This document shows, one piece after another, positions 28,963 to 37,896 of a stretch of 64,000 bases of DNA (position 1 is its first letter; each line of letters begins with the position of its first letter). The notes under the pieces were generated by a model. The model searched no databases and was not told where the DNA came from. It worked only from the letters and a program-made list of their open reading frames with translations. The stretch comes from Streptomyces lienomycini. GTDB lineage: Bacteria > Actinomycetota > Actinomycetes > Streptomycetales > Streptomycetaceae. Made by a program: the position numbers and the translations under genes. The stretch is taken from the NCBI RefSeq assembly GCF_027947595.1, contig NZ_CP116257.1, positions 4,402,001-4,466,000 of the forward strand. Direction: 5' to 3'.

Positions 28963-30441
28963 ATGGGACGGGACGTCCCGGCGCTGGTCTTCACCCGCGA
29001 GGACCGCCGCCGCTACCGGATCAAGATGCAGGAGTGCCTCGATGCCTTCGCGCAGATGCTGCGCGAGTCGCGGTTCGAGACCGAGCGGCCCCAGGTGGGC
29101 CTGGAGATCGAACTGAACCTGGTGGACGACGCGGCCGAGCCGGCGATGCGCAACAGCGACGCGCTGGAGGCGATCGCGGACCCCGCCTGGTCCACCGAGC
29201 TGGGCCGGTTCAACCTGGAGATCAACATCCCGCCCCGGCGCCTGACGGCGGGCGGTCCCGACGCCTGGGAGACCGAGATCCGCGCCGCCCTGAACCACGC
29301 CGAGGACCGCGCCGAGTCGGTCGGCGCCCATCTGATCATGGTCGGGATCCTGCCCACGCTGCGCCAGTCGGACGTGGGCGAGGCGGCCCTGTCGGAGAAC
29401 CCGCGCTACCGGCTGCTCAACGATCAGGTGTTCGCGGCCCGGGGCGAGGACCTGCACATCGAGGTGGACGGCGTCGACCGCCTGCGGACCTACGCGGACA
29501 CCATCACCCCGGAGGCCGCCTGCACCAGCACGCAGTTCCACCTCCAGGTCGCCCCGGAGGAGTTCCCCGACTACTGGAACGCGGCCCAGGCCGTCGCCGG
29601 CGTCCAGGTCGCCCTCGCGGCCAACTCGCCGTTCCTGCTGGGCAAGGAGCTGTGGCACGAGAGCCGCATCCCCCTGTTCGAGCAGGCCACCGACACCCGG
29701 CCGCAGGAGATCAAGGCACAGGGCGTACGGCCCCGGGTCTGGTTCGGGGAGCGGTGGATCAACAGCGTCTTCGACCTGTTCGAGGAGAACCTCCGCTACT
29801 TCCCGGCGCTGCTGCCCCTGTGCGACGAGCAGGACCCGGCCGAGACCCTCGACCGCGGCGACATCCCCGAGCTGGGGGAACTCACCCTGCACAACGGCAC
29901 CATCTACCGCTGGAACCGGCCCGTGTACGCCGTCTCCCACGACAAGCCGCACGTCCGCGTCGAGAACCGGGTGCTGCCGGCGGGTCCGACCGTCGCCGAC
30001 ACCCTCGCCAACGGCGCCTTCTACTACGGCCTCACCCGCGCCCTCGTGGAGGAGGAGCGGCCGGTGTGGTCGCGGATGTCCTTCTCGGTCGCCGAGGACA
30101 ACCTGCACACCGCCGCCCGGCACGGCATCGAGGCACACCTGTACTGGCCCGGGGTGGGCGAGGTGACCGTGCCCGAACTGGTCCTGCGCCGACTGCTGCC
30201 GCTCGCGCACCGGGGCCTGGAGCTGTCGGGCATGGACTCCGCCTGGCGGGAGCCGCTGCTCGGCATCATCGAGCAGCGGTGCGTCACCGGCCGCAACGGC
30301 GCGGTCTGGCAGAAGGAGATGTTCCACCACATCGACGCCACCGCCCGGCCGGGCCGCCACGAGGCCCTGCGCCGGATGACCCGGCAGTACATGGACTACA
30401 TGCACCTCAACGCACCGGTCCACACCTGGCCGGTCGACTGA
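28963..30441 (+). CDS. Glutamate-cysteine ligase family (GCS2) protein
   Basis: 492 residues of the ATP-grasp-like carboxylate-amine ligase (GCS2) fold. Key segments: VGLEIELNLVDD (metal/ATP Glu pair), FNLEINIPPR, STQFHLQVAPEEFPDYWN and HVRVENRVLPAGPTVADTLANG. GCS2 proteins join an amino acid to the gamma-carboxyl of glutamate; the ergothioneine enzyme EgtA and several unassigned ligases belong here. GGGAGG four bases ahead of the ATG at 28963 decides the start. The next gene is a YafJ-type amidotransferase, a pairing that recalls egtA-egtC but without egtB or egtD nearby, so the amine partner is unknown. Confidence 0.8.
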   Translation: MGRDVPALVFTREDRRRYRIKMQECLDAFAQMLRESRFETERPQVGLEIELNLVDDAAEPAMRNSDALEAIADPAWSTELGRFNLEINIPPRRLTAGGPDAWETEIRAALNHAEDRAESVGAHLIMVGILPTLRQSDVGEAALSENPRYRLLNDQVFAARGEDLHIEVDGVDRLRTYADTITPEAACTSTQFHLQVAPEEFPDYWNAAQAVAGVQVALAANSPFLLGKELWHESRIPLFEQATDTRPQEIKAQGVRPRVWFGERWINSVFDLFEENLRYFPALLPLCDEQDPAETLDRGDIPELGELTLHNGTIYRWNRPVYAVSHDKPHVRVENRVLPAGPTVADTLANGAFYYGLTRALVEEERPVWSRMSFSVAEDNLHTAARHGIEAHLYWPGVGEVTVPELVLRRLLPLAHRGLELSGMDSAWREPLLGIIEQRCVTGRNGAVWQKEMFHHIDATARPGRHEALRRMTRQYMDYMHLNAPVHTWPVD

Positions 30442-30480
30442 CGTCCGGGACGCACCAGCCACCAGGGAGGCGACACAGCG

Positions 30481-31314
30481 ATGTGCCGATGGCTCGCCTA
30501 CTCGGGAACGCCCGTACTCCTGGAGTCCTTCCTCTACCAGCCCGAGCACTCGCTCATCGACCAGAGCCTGCACGCCCGCATGGGCGTGGAGACGACGAAC
30601 GGGGACGGGTTCGGCATCGGCTGGTTCGGGCCGGAGATGACGACACCCGCGATCGTCAGGGAGATCGGGCCGGCCTGGAGCAACCGCAATCTGCGGGAGA
30701 TCGCGAGCCACGTCCGCTCGCCCCTGTTCTTCGCGCACATCCGGGCCTCGACGGGCAGCGCGGTGCAGCAGACCAACTGCCATCCGTTCCGCCACGGCCG
30801 CTGGATGTGGATGCACAACGGGGCGATCGCCGACTTCCACCGGCTGCGGCGGGACCTCGCGCTGGCCGTCGATCCGCGGCTCTTCCTCGACATCGAGGGG
30901 TCGACGGACTCCGAGATGATGTTCTACCTGGCGCTCACGCTCGGCCTGGAGGACGACCCTCCCGCGGCCGTGGCCCGGATGGCGGGGCTGGTGGAGGAGA
31001 TCGGCCACGAACACGGTGTGGAGTTCCCGCTGCAGATGACGGTCGCCGTGACCGACGGACGACGGCTGTGGGCCTTCCGCTACTCCAGCCAGGGCCGGTC
31101 GCGTTCGCTCTACTACAGCAGCCGGGTGGAGAGCCTGCGCGCGCTCCACCCCGACCTGCCCTTCCTCAAGGAGGCGTCCGACAACAGCCGCCTCATCGTG
31201 TCGGAACCGCTGGGAGACCTGCCCGGCGTCTGGAACAGGGTGCCCGAGGGCAGCTACGGAGTCGTCCAGCCCGAGGGCGACGTCCTGCTCCCCTTCGTTC
31301 CGCACCCCGAGTGA
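30481..31314 (+). CDS. Class II glutamine amidotransferase, YafJ/EgtC type
   Basis: 277 residues. The N-terminal nucleophile is Cys2 (MCRWLAYSG), exposed after Met removal, followed by GVETTNGDGFGIGWFG and AHIRASTGSAVQQTNCHPF, the glutamine/gamma-glutamyl binding motifs of Ntn hydrolases. Family members cleave gamma-glutamyl amide bonds; EgtC removes glutamate in ergothioneine synthesis. It is 39 bases downstream of the GCS2 ligase, so the two may add and remove a gamma-glutamyl group on the same compound. Confidence 0.85.
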   Translation: MCRWLAYSGTPVLLESFLYQPEHSLIDQSLHARMGVETTNGDGFGIGWFGPEMTTPAIVREIGPAWSNRNLREIASHVRSPLFFAHIRASTGSAVQQTNCHPFRHGRWMWMHNGAIADFHRLRRDLALAVDPRLFLDIEGSTDSEMMFYLALTLGLEDDPPAAVARMAGLVEEIGHEHGVEFPLQMTVAVTDGRRLWAFRYSSQGRSRSLYYSSRVESLRALHPDLPFLKEASDNSRLIVSEPLGDLPGVWNRVPEGSYGVVQPEGDVLLPFVPHPE

Positions 31315-31319
31315 CCCCA

Positions 31320-31348
31320 TTGACACGGACGGGGAAAGATCACACAAT
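31320..31348 (+). promoter_or_regulatory. Consensus-like promoter upstream of TauD-type gene
   Basis: TTGACA (31320-31325), a 17-base spacer, and CACAAT (31343-31348). The predicted start of transcription falls at about 31355, next to the ATG at 31356, so the transcript would begin with the small Cys-rich ORF. Confidence 0.6.
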
Positions 31349-31355
31349 CGGTGCC

Positions 31356-31436
31356 ATGACCACATACCGGTTCGGCACCACGGCGGAGTGTTGCCGCGTG
31401 CCCGAGCGAACCGGCTGTGAGCGTTCCGGCCTCTAG
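31356..31436 (+). CDS. Small Cys-rich ORF, possible leaderless leader peptide
   Basis: 26 codons, MTTYRFGTTAECCRVPER..., with a Cys-Cys-Arg triplet and a third Cys near the end. The ATG lies eight bases after a good -10, so it is probably translated from a leaderless message. It precedes a TauD-type dioxygenase that may release sulfite from sulfonates. Actinobacterial sulfur genes are often preceded by such Cys-rich leaders that attenuate when Cys-tRNA is plentiful or scarce. The 177 bases that follow contain hairpins, including 31494-31513. Confidence 0.5.
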   Translation: MTTYRFGTTAECCRVPERTGCERSGL

Positions 31437-31493
31437 CGGCCTTCTCCGCACCGACCGCCCGACGCCCGTCGCGTCGTAGCCCGTCGGCATTCC

Positions 31494-31513
31494 CTCCGGC
31501 CCACGGTCCGGAG
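31494..31513 (+). promoter_or_regulatory. Hairpin in the TauD leader
   Basis: CTCCGG pairs with CCGGAG across an eight-base loop, between the small Cys-rich ORF and the dioxygenase. A second small hairpin (CCGGC-cgttc-GCCGG) follows near 31538-31552. They could form part of an attenuator. Confidence 0.35.
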
Positions 31514-31613
31514 CACCCGTAGCACCTTCGTTCACCCCGGCCGTTCGCCGGTGGCCTCGCGCCGCCCTCCGGCCGGATTCCACGCGTCCCGTCACACCAA
31601 GGGGAGGACTCCC

Positions 31614-32552
31614 ATGTCCGTCACGGCCGTCGGCCCGAACACCGTCCTGCGCGAAGCACGCATCCCGGGGGACGGAATGTACGAGGGCCGGCGCACGCTG
31701 CGCCGACTGCCCGAGGGCTGGGAGGAACGGCCCTACGAACTCTTCGAGGTCGTCCCGCAGGCTCGCACCATCGGCGCGGAGATCCGGGGGGCCGACCTCT
31801 CCCGCCCGCTCACTCTCGCGCTGCGCGAGGAGTTGAACCGCGCGCTGCTGGAGTGGAAGGTGCTGTTCTTCCGCGGCGCGCACCTCACCTCCGGCCGGCA
31901 GCGGGACTTCGCACGCAACTGGGGCGCCCTGGAGACCAACCCGCTGCTCGCCGCCGGTTCCAGTGACGACGTCGTCCGGTTCGACAAGGGCGCGGGGGCC
32001 GCGCCGACGTACGAGAACGTGTGGCACACCGACGTCACCTTCCGGGAACGGCCCGCGCTCGGGGCGGTGCTCCAACTGCGCGAGGTGCCGCCGTTCGGCG
32101 GGGACACGATGTGGGCGGACATGGCGGCGGCCTACGACAACCTGCCCCCGGAGGTGAGGGAACGCGTCGACGGCGCCCGCGCCGTCCACGACTTCATCCC
32201 CGGCTTCGCGCGGTTCTACGGACCCGAGCGGCTGCTGCCGCACCAGGACCTCTTCCCGCCCGTGGAGCATCCCGTCGTGCGCACCCACCCCGAGACGGGG
32301 CGGCGCATGCTCTTCGTCAACGCCTCGTTCACCACCCGCATCACCGGCGTGGACCGCGACGAGAGCGACCGGCTGCTGCGGTTCCTCTTCCAGCAGGCGC
32401 ACGTGCCGGAGTACCAGGTGCGCTGGCGCTGGCAGCCCGGCGACGTCGCCTTCTGGGACAACCGCGCCACCCAGCACTACGCGGTGGGCGACTACGGCTC
32501 CGAGCGCCGCGTCGCCGAACGCGTCGCCATCGAGGGCGACCGTCCCGTCTGA
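31614..32552 (+). CDS. TauD/TfdA-family Fe(II)/2-oxoglutarate dioxygenase
   Basis: 312 residues of the TauD fold. The facial triad starts with HTD (VWHTDVTF), with the distal His near RATQHYAVGDYG and the 2-oxoglutarate-binding Arg in ERRVAERVAI. EIRGADLSRPLTLALREELNRALLEWKVLFFRG is the usual N-terminal core. Family enzymes oxidise taurine, alkyl sulfates, phenoxyacetates or other acids; the Cys-rich ORF and promoter upstream argue for a sulfur-scavenging substrate. GGGGAGG seven bases before the ATG at 31614 sets the start. Confidence 0.88.
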   Translation: MSVTAVGPNTVLREARIPGDGMYEGRRTLRRLPEGWEERPYELFEVVPQARTIGAEIRGADLSRPLTLALREELNRALLEWKVLFFRGAHLTSGRQRDFARNWGALETNPLLAAGSSDDVVRFDKGAGAAPTYENVWHTDVTFRERPALGAVLQLREVPPFGGDTMWADMAAAYDNLPPEVRERVDGARAVHDFIPGFARFYGPERLLPHQDLFPPVEHPVVRTHPETGRRMLFVNASFTTRITGVDRDESDRLLRFLFQQAHVPEYQVRWRWQPGDVAFWDNRATQHYAVGDYGSERRVAERVAIEGDRPV

Positions 32553-32604
32553 TCGCGGGTGCCCGGGCCGGAGGCGGGACGCGCCGCCCCCGGCCCGGGA
32601 GAGG

Positions 32605-34425
32605 CTAGGCCTCCGGCTCCTCGATCGCCGCCGGGCGCAGTTGGGCGGCGCGGACCCGGGCGATGTCGAGCTTCTCGCCCCGGTCGAAGCGGTAGATGCC
32701 GTTCTGCTCCTGGAAGACGTCGGTCAACTGGGTGTAGCAGTAGCCGAACATGTTCCGGTCGCCCAGCAGCACGTCGGTGAGGCCGCTGAACCGCTCGTGG
32801 AACTCGTCCTCGCCCCGGACCCGCTCCCCGTAGCCCCAGGAGACGGTGCGGTCCTCACCGGACTGCGCGGCGGCCGCCTCCGGGTCCCACCAGATGCCGC
32901 CGAACTCGCTGACGAAGTACGGCTGCCCCCGGTAGGGCTGGGAGTAGGGGGCGCCGCTCTCGTGGGTGTTGACGAACGGCGTGTCCTTGGCGAGGCCGGA
33001 CATCAACTGCCGGAAGGCGGCGGGGTCCTGCTCGTAGTGGTGGGAGTCGTAGATGTCGGTCTCGGCGACCCGGTGGGCGTAGCCGGACGCGTCGACGACG
33101 GGGCGGGTGGTGTCCATGGCCTTGGTGGCCAGGAACATGGCGCGGGTCACGTCGTCGAGCTGCGTGACGCGGTCGTGCAGCTTCTGGTAGGTCTCGTTGA
33201 GCGGGCACCAGCCGACGATCGAGGGGTGCGAGTAGTCGCGTTCCACCGCCTCCAGCCACTGGGCGACGTAGGAGGCGTCGGGTTTCTGGTTGTCGCCCGA
33301 GGAGCCTCCGACCTCGCAGCCCCAGTCGCCGAACTCGCCCCAGACCAGGTAGCCGAGGCGGTCGGCGTGGTGGAGGAAGCGCTCCTCGAAGACCTTCTGG
33401 TGCAGCCGGGCCCCGTTGAAGCCGGCCGCCATGGCCAGTTCGATGTCCCTGACCAGTGCCTCGTCGGTCGGGGCGGTCATCAGGCCGTCCGGGTACCAGC
33501 CCTGGTCGAGGACGAGGCGCTGGAAGAGCGGGCGCCCGTTGAGCAGGACGGCCTTGCCCCGCAGCCCGACGGCGCGCAGTCCGGCGTAGCTCTCGACACT
33601 GTCGACCACCTGCCCCGCGGCGTCGAGGAGTTCGAGGCGCAGGTCGTACAGGTGCGGGTCCTCGGGCCCCCACTCGCGCCGCCGGTCGTCGGGCACCGGC
33701 AGGTGCAGGCGCGGGGCGAGGTCCAGGTCGGCGCGTGCCTCGGCGCGGCTCACCTCGCCGTCCACGTCTCCGAGGACCGCGCGAACCCGGTGCCCGGGGC
33801 GGTTGGTGGACAGGGGCAGTTCGAGGTGGAAGGCGGAGCCGGCCAGGTCGGGGGTGATCCGGGGGCGGCGCAGGTGCGCTTCGGGGACCGGTTCGAGCCA
33901 GACGGTCTGCCAGATGCCGGTGACCCGGGTGTAGTTGCAGTCGTGGTTGGCGTACTTGACCGCCTGCTTGCCGCGCGCCTGGGGGCCGGACTTGGGGTCG
34001 CGGGCCCGGACGGTGATCACGACCTCCTCCCCCGCCCCGGCGATGTCGCCGAGGTCGGCGGTGAAGGGGGTGAAGCCGCCGCGGTGGCGGGCGACCTCCC
34101 TGCCGTCGGCCCACACGGTGGTGTCGTGGTCGACGGCGCCGAAGTGCAGCAGTACCCGGCGTCCGGCCCAGGCGGCGGGCAGGGTCAGGACCCGCCGGTA
34201 CCAGACGGCCTCGAGGAAGTCGGTGTCGCCGATGCCGGACAGCTCGGACTCGGGCGGGAAGGGGACGAGGATCTCGTCACGCAGCTCGCGGTCGAGCAGA
34301 CCGCGTTCGAGCCCGCTGTCCCCCCGGTCGGTCTCGAACTGCCAGGCGCCGTTCAGGTTGAGCCAGTCGCGGCGCACGAACTGCGGTCGCGGGTACTCCG
34401 GGCGCGGTACGGAGTGAGTGGGCAC
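32605..34425 (-). CDS. Glycoside hydrolase family 2
   Basis: 606 residues with the three N-terminal beta domains (jelly-roll WLNLNGAWQFETDRG; GGFTPFTADLGDI; YTRVTGIWQTVWLEPV) and a TIM barrel. The acid/base is in WCPLNET (Asn-Glu) and the nucleophile Glu in FVSEFGG. It cleaves a beta-linked galactoside, glucuronide or mannoside; sequence alone does not say which. There is no signal peptide, so it works on imported oligosaccharides, which fits its place as last gene of the ABC importer operon. GTG start at 34425 with TGGAG upstream. Confidence 0.9.
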   Translation of the reverse strand: MPTHSVPRPEYPRPQFVRRDWLNLNGAWQFETDRGDSGLERGLLDRELRDEILVPFPPESELSGIGDTDFLEAVWYRRVLTLPAAWAGRRVLLHFGAVDHDTTVWADGREVARHRGGFTPFTADLGDIAGAGEEVVITVRARDPKSGPQARGKQAVKYANHDCNYTRVTGIWQTVWLEPVPEAHLRRPRITPDLAGSAFHLELPLSTNRPGHRVRAVLGDVDGEVSRAEARADLDLAPRLHLPVPDDRRREWGPEDPHLYDLRLELLDAAGQVVDSVESYAGLRAVGLRGKAVLLNGRPLFQRLVLDQGWYPDGLMTAPTDEALVRDIELAMAAGFNGARLHQKVFEERFLHHADRLGYLVWGEFGDWGCEVGGSSGDNQKPDASYVAQWLEAVERDYSHPSIVGWCPLNETYQKLHDRVTQLDDVTRAMFLATKAMDTTRPVVDASGYAHRVAETDIYDSHHYEQDPAAFRQLMSGLAKDTPFVNTHESGAPYSQPYRGQPYFVSEFGGIWWDPEAAAAQSGEDRTVSWGYGERVRGEDEFHERFSGLTDVLLGDRNMFGYCYTQLTDVFQEQNGIYRFDRGEKLDIARVRAAQLRPAAIEEPEA

Positions 34426-34491
34426 ACATGCTCCAGTCGATCGGTGGGCCGGGCGCGCGGGCGCCGAGCTTGTGGGTACGGCGGTGAAGGG

Positions 34492-35391
34492 TCAGGAACC
34501 GCCGAGGCCGGTGGTGGCCACGGAGTTGACGATGCGGCGCTGGAAGAGGAGGAAGACCACGATCAGCGGCAGCGCGGCCAGCAGGGCGGAGGCCATGGAC
34601 TGCGCGTACTGGATGCCGTAGGCGTCCTTCACGGTGGCCAGGCCCACCGGGAGGGTCATCAGGTCGGAGTCGTTGGTGACGATGAACGGCCACATGAAGT
34701 TGTTCCAGGCACCGATGAAGACGAAGATCGCCACGGCGGCCACGATCGGCCGCGAGAGCGGCAGGACGATCGACCGGAAGACCCGGAACTCGGAGGCGCC
34801 GTCGATCCGGGCCGCCTCCTCCAGCTCCTTGGGGATGGCGTCGAAGAACCGCTTGAGGATGAACACCATCATCGGGGCGACCACCTGGGGCAGGATGACC
34901 GCCGCGTAGGTGTCGACCATGTGGAACAGGGTCATCTGGTCGAACAGCGGCACGACGAGCAGTTGCGGCGGGACCATGATGGCGGCGACGGTGACGCCGA
35001 GCAGTGCCCGGCGGCCGCGGAAGGTGCCGCGTGAGAATCCGTACGCCGCGAGGGTGGAGACGACCACGGTGATCAGCGTGACCAGTCCGGCGATCAGGAA
35101 GCTGTTGAACGCCCAGACGGTGACGTTGCCGCGTTCCAGTATCTGCTGGTAGGCGTCCAGGGTGAAGGCGCCCTTGAACGGGGACAGCCCGCTGGTGTTG
35201 ATGTCCTCCTCGCTCTGCACGGAGGTGATGACCGCCCACAGGAACGGCAGCAGCCACAGGACGGCCAGGACGACGAGTGCTGTTGCGGCCAGGACGCGGG
35301 GCAGCCGTCCGTGGCCGAGGAGCAGGGGGGAGCCGGCCGCTTCGCGGGGTGGACGGCGCCGGGGACGGAGGGGGGTGGCGGTTGCGGACAC
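34492..35391 (-). CDS. Carbohydrate ABC transporter permease, MalG-like
   Basis: 299 residues, six helices, with the EAA loop EAARIDGASEFRVFRSIVLPLSRP that docks the ATPase. CUT1 family. GTG start at 35391 lies two bases after the stop of the first permease with GGGAGG upstream, so translation is tightly linked. No ATPase gene is in the operon; Streptomyces sugar importers of this class commonly share the MsiK ATPase. Confidence 0.92.
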   Translation of the reverse strand: MSATATPLRPRRRPPREAAGSPLLLGHGRLPRVLAATALVVLAVLWLLPFLWAVITSVQSEEDINTSGLSPFKGAFTLDAYQQILERGNVTVWAFNSFLIAGLVTLITVVVSTLAAYGFSRGTFRGRRALLGVTVAAIMVPPQLLVVPLFDQMTLFHMVDTYAAVILPQVVAPMMVFILKRFFDAIPKELEEAARIDGASEFRVFRSIVLPLSRPIVAAVAIFVFIGAWNNFMWPFIVTNDSDLMTLPVGLATVKDAYGIQYAQSMASALLAALPLIVVFLLFQRRIVNSVATTGLGGS

Positions 35392-35393
35392 GG

Positions 35394-36335
35394 TCAGTCC
35401 TCCCGGCGGAAGAGGCGGAGCTGCACGAGCGAGACGACGACGATCAGGGCGAAGAACAGGTACGAGACGGCGGAGGCGTAGCCGAGGCGGTAGCCGGTGA
35501 AGCCGATGTCGTAGACGTACTCGAGGACGGGCCGGGTGGACCCGTTGGGGCCGCCCTTGGTGAGGATGTAGATCTGGTCGAACACCTTGAGGGAGGCCAG
35601 GACCTGCAGCATGGCCACCAGCCCTGTGGTCCTGCGCAGTTGCGGCAGGGTGATGGACCACAGGCGGCGCCAGGCACCGGCCCCGTCGAGGGCGGCGGCC
35701 TCGTCGAAGGTCGTCGGCAGGGACTGGAGCGCGGCCAGGTAGAGCAGGAAGTTGAAGCCGACCGTCCACCAGACGGTGAGGGCGGCGACGGACCACATGG
35801 CGACGGACTCGTCGGACAGCCAGCCCACCGGTTCCATGCCGAGGGTGTCGAGGAGTTGGTTGGCCATGCCCAGTTCGGGCTGGTACAGCCAGGTCCAGAT
35901 CATGGTCACGACGGTCACGGGCAGCAGGTAGGGGGCGAAGAACGACAGTCGCCACGCCCACTGCCCGGCGAGTCCGCTGTGCACCAGCAGGGCCATCGCG
36001 AGCGCGGCCAGTACGAGGGGGACGCTCGAGATGACGGTGAAGAAGACGGTGTTGCCGAGGCTGCTCCACACGTCGGCGTCGCCGAAGGCCTCGGTGTAGT
36101 TGTCGAAGCCGACGAAGTTCGTGTCGCGCAGGGCGAGCGAGCTGTCGGTGAAGCTCATCCACAGGCCCTGCACGATCGGCCACACCATGAAGAGGCCGAA
36201 CACGAGCAAGAACGGCAGGACGAACACGAGCCCGTTGCCGGAGCGTATGCGGCCGAGGGCGGTGCGGCGGCCGTCCGCCGGAGCAGCGGGCGAGCCGGTC
36301 CGCTCCTCGGTGCCGAGGGGTGCGGTGGTGGTCAT
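35394..36335 (-). CDS. Carbohydrate ABC transporter permease, MalF-like
   Basis: 313 residues with six membrane segments and the EAA loop DEAAALDGAGAWRRLWSITLPQLRR. It pairs with the MalG-like protein to form the CUT1 channel. ATG at 36335 is chosen because AAAGGAG lies eight bases upstream; a GTG at 36344 would overlap that site. Confidence 0.92.
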   Translation of the reverse strand: MTTTAPLGTEERTGSPAAPADGRRTALGRIRSGNGLVFVLPFLLVFGLFMVWPIVQGLWMSFTDSSLALRDTNFVGFDNYTEAFGDADVWSSLGNTVFFTVISSVPLVLAALAMALLVHSGLAGQWAWRLSFFAPYLLPVTVVTMIWTWLYQPELGMANQLLDTLGMEPVGWLSDESVAMWSVAALTVWWTVGFNFLLYLAALQSLPTTFDEAAALDGAGAWRRLWSITLPQLRRTTGLVAMLQVLASLKVFDQIYILTKGGPNGSTRPVLEYVYDIGFTGYRLGYASAVSYLFFALIVVVSLVQLRLFRRED

Positions 36336-36356
36336 GTCGGTCACTCCTTTCGCTGG

Positions 36357-37730
36357 TCAGGCCACCGGGTTGGGCTGCCGCAGCAGCGTGTCCGCCTCGT
36401 GGACCATCTGCCGCACCGCCTTCTCGGGGGTGGTGTTGCCCAGGAGCGCCGACTGGAGCGGCTGGCACATCCGGTTCTGGAAGTTCGAACCGGCGCCGGC
36501 GAACCAGTTGGGCGGGTCGAGCACCGCGACCTTCGCGGCGTCGGCGTAGGAGGACTGCGGGTCGAGCGCCGCGTACTCGGGCTCGGCGAGGACGGGCTGG
36601 TACGCGGGGATGTGGCCGGCGCTCGCCCAGGTGAGGCTCTGCTTGAGTATCTGCGCGACGTAGCGGTGGGCCTCGCGGCGCCGGGCCGGGTCGGGGCTGT
36701 TCTGGTGCGGGAGGACGAAGCTGTGGCTGTCGGTGTAGACGGCGGGCTTCTCGAAGACCTGCGGGAAGGGCGCGGCGCCCAGCTCCATGCCGGACTTCCT
36801 CAGCGTCGGCAGCTCCCACTCGCCGAGCATCGCCATGCCGCCGCGGCCGCTGGAGAAGGCGGCCAGCGCGCCGTTGTAGTCCAGGTTGTTGGGGTTGGTC
36901 TTCCCGTCGAAGAGCCGCGTCATGAGGGTGACGACGCGTACGGCGGCGTCGACGTCGATCTTCGGGGGGCCGCCGTCGGGCAGGTCGAACGCGGCGCCGG
37001 TCTGGGCGTAGAGGCCGGCGAACAGGCGCCAGGTCTGTGCCGTGTCGGTGACGTGGCCGAACAGGATGCCCGCCTCCCCGGTCGCCTCGGCGAGGGCCTT
37101 GCCCGCGTCCAGCAGGGCCTCGGGCGAGCCCATGGGTGCCAGTTCGCCGGAGGCGTCCAGCAGCCCGGCCTCGTCCGCGGCCTTCTTGTCGTAGAACACG
37201 ATGAAGGGGTGGACGTCCAGCGGGATGGCGTAGACGGTCCCCTCGTACTGGGTGCGCGACCACACGGCCGGGGTGAAGTCCTCGGCCGTGACGCCGTACT
37301 CGGCGAGCAGGTCCAGGTCGAAGGCGTCCACCAGGCCGCCGGGCGCGTAGCCCGCCAGCCGGGACAGGTGCATGGCGGCCACGTCGGAGGCCCGGCCGCC
37401 GGCCGCGGACATGGCGAGCTTGGTGTAGTACGACGGGCCCCAGTCCAGGATCGTCCGGTCGATGTCGAAGCCCTTGGCTCCCCGGGCCCCCTTGGACACG
37501 GCCTCGATCATGTCGTCCATGAGCATGCCGTCGCCGCCCTGGAACAGGTCCCAGACGCTCAGCGAGGACGCTCCGGAGGCGGAGGCCGGTGAGGCGCAGC
37601 CGGACAGCGGGCCCGCGGCGAGCAGGGCCCCCGCCCCGGCCACGGCGTGGCGCAGCAACCGGCGGCGACTGGGGCGGCGGACCGGGTCGGACACGGCCGG
37701 CACCCCCTGGGCAGGCAAACGGGAACTCAT
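36357..37730 (-). CDS. Sugar ABC transporter substrate-binding lipoprotein
   Basis: 457 residues. The N-terminus has a twin-arginine-like RRPSRRRLLRH followed by a hydrophobic run and a lipobox LSGC, so it is an exported lipoprotein anchored outside the membrane. The mature part is a CUT1-type solute-binding protein (SLSVWDLFQGGDG; GGRASDVAAMHLSRLAGYAPGGLVDAFDLDLL; GRGGMAMLGEWELPTL). It captures an oligosaccharide for the two permeases and the GH2 enzyme downstream. Upstream lies the divergent LacI gene with a palindromic operator 44 bases before the ATG. Confidence 0.92.
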   Translation of the reverse strand: MSSRLPAQGVPAVSDPVRRPSRRRLLRHAVAGAGALLAAGPLSGCASPASASGASSLSVWDLFQGGDGMLMDDMIEAVSKGARGAKGFDIDRTILDWGPSYYTKLAMSAAGGRASDVAAMHLSRLAGYAPGGLVDAFDLDLLAEYGVTAEDFTPAVWSRTQYEGTVYAIPLDVHPFIVFYDKKAADEAGLLDASGELAPMGSPEALLDAGKALAEATGEAGILFGHVTDTAQTWRLFAGLYAQTGAAFDLPDGGPPKIDVDAAVRVVTLMTRLFDGKTNPNNLDYNGALAAFSSGRGGMAMLGEWELPTLRKSGMELGAAPFPQVFEKPAVYTDSHSFVLPHQNSPDPARRREAHRYVAQILKQSLTWASAGHIPAYQPVLAEPEYAALDPQSSYADAAKVAVLDPPNWFAGAGSNFQNRMCQPLQSALLGNTTPEKAVRQMVHEADTLLRQPNPVA

Positions 37731-37773
37731 CGCGGACCTTTCGACGGCCGGAGCTCATGCGGTGGCTAGTTTT

Positions 37774-37785
37774 TACATCGATGTA
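37774..37785. promoter_or_regulatory. Palindromic LacI-type operator
   Basis: TACATCGATGTA is a perfect 12-base palindrome in an AT-rich patch between the divergent binding-protein and LacI genes. Its centre CG and position fit a LacI-family site controlling both directions. Confidence 0.55.
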
Positions 37786-37896
37786 CATTGGCTGTAAAGA
37801 GCTGCGTGGAAGCCGAGTGGAAGTGGGGCCGTACCGAAGTCCTCCCCCGCACCGGGACATAGACTCGGGCAGCGCGGAAGAGGCAGGGAGGTCTCG

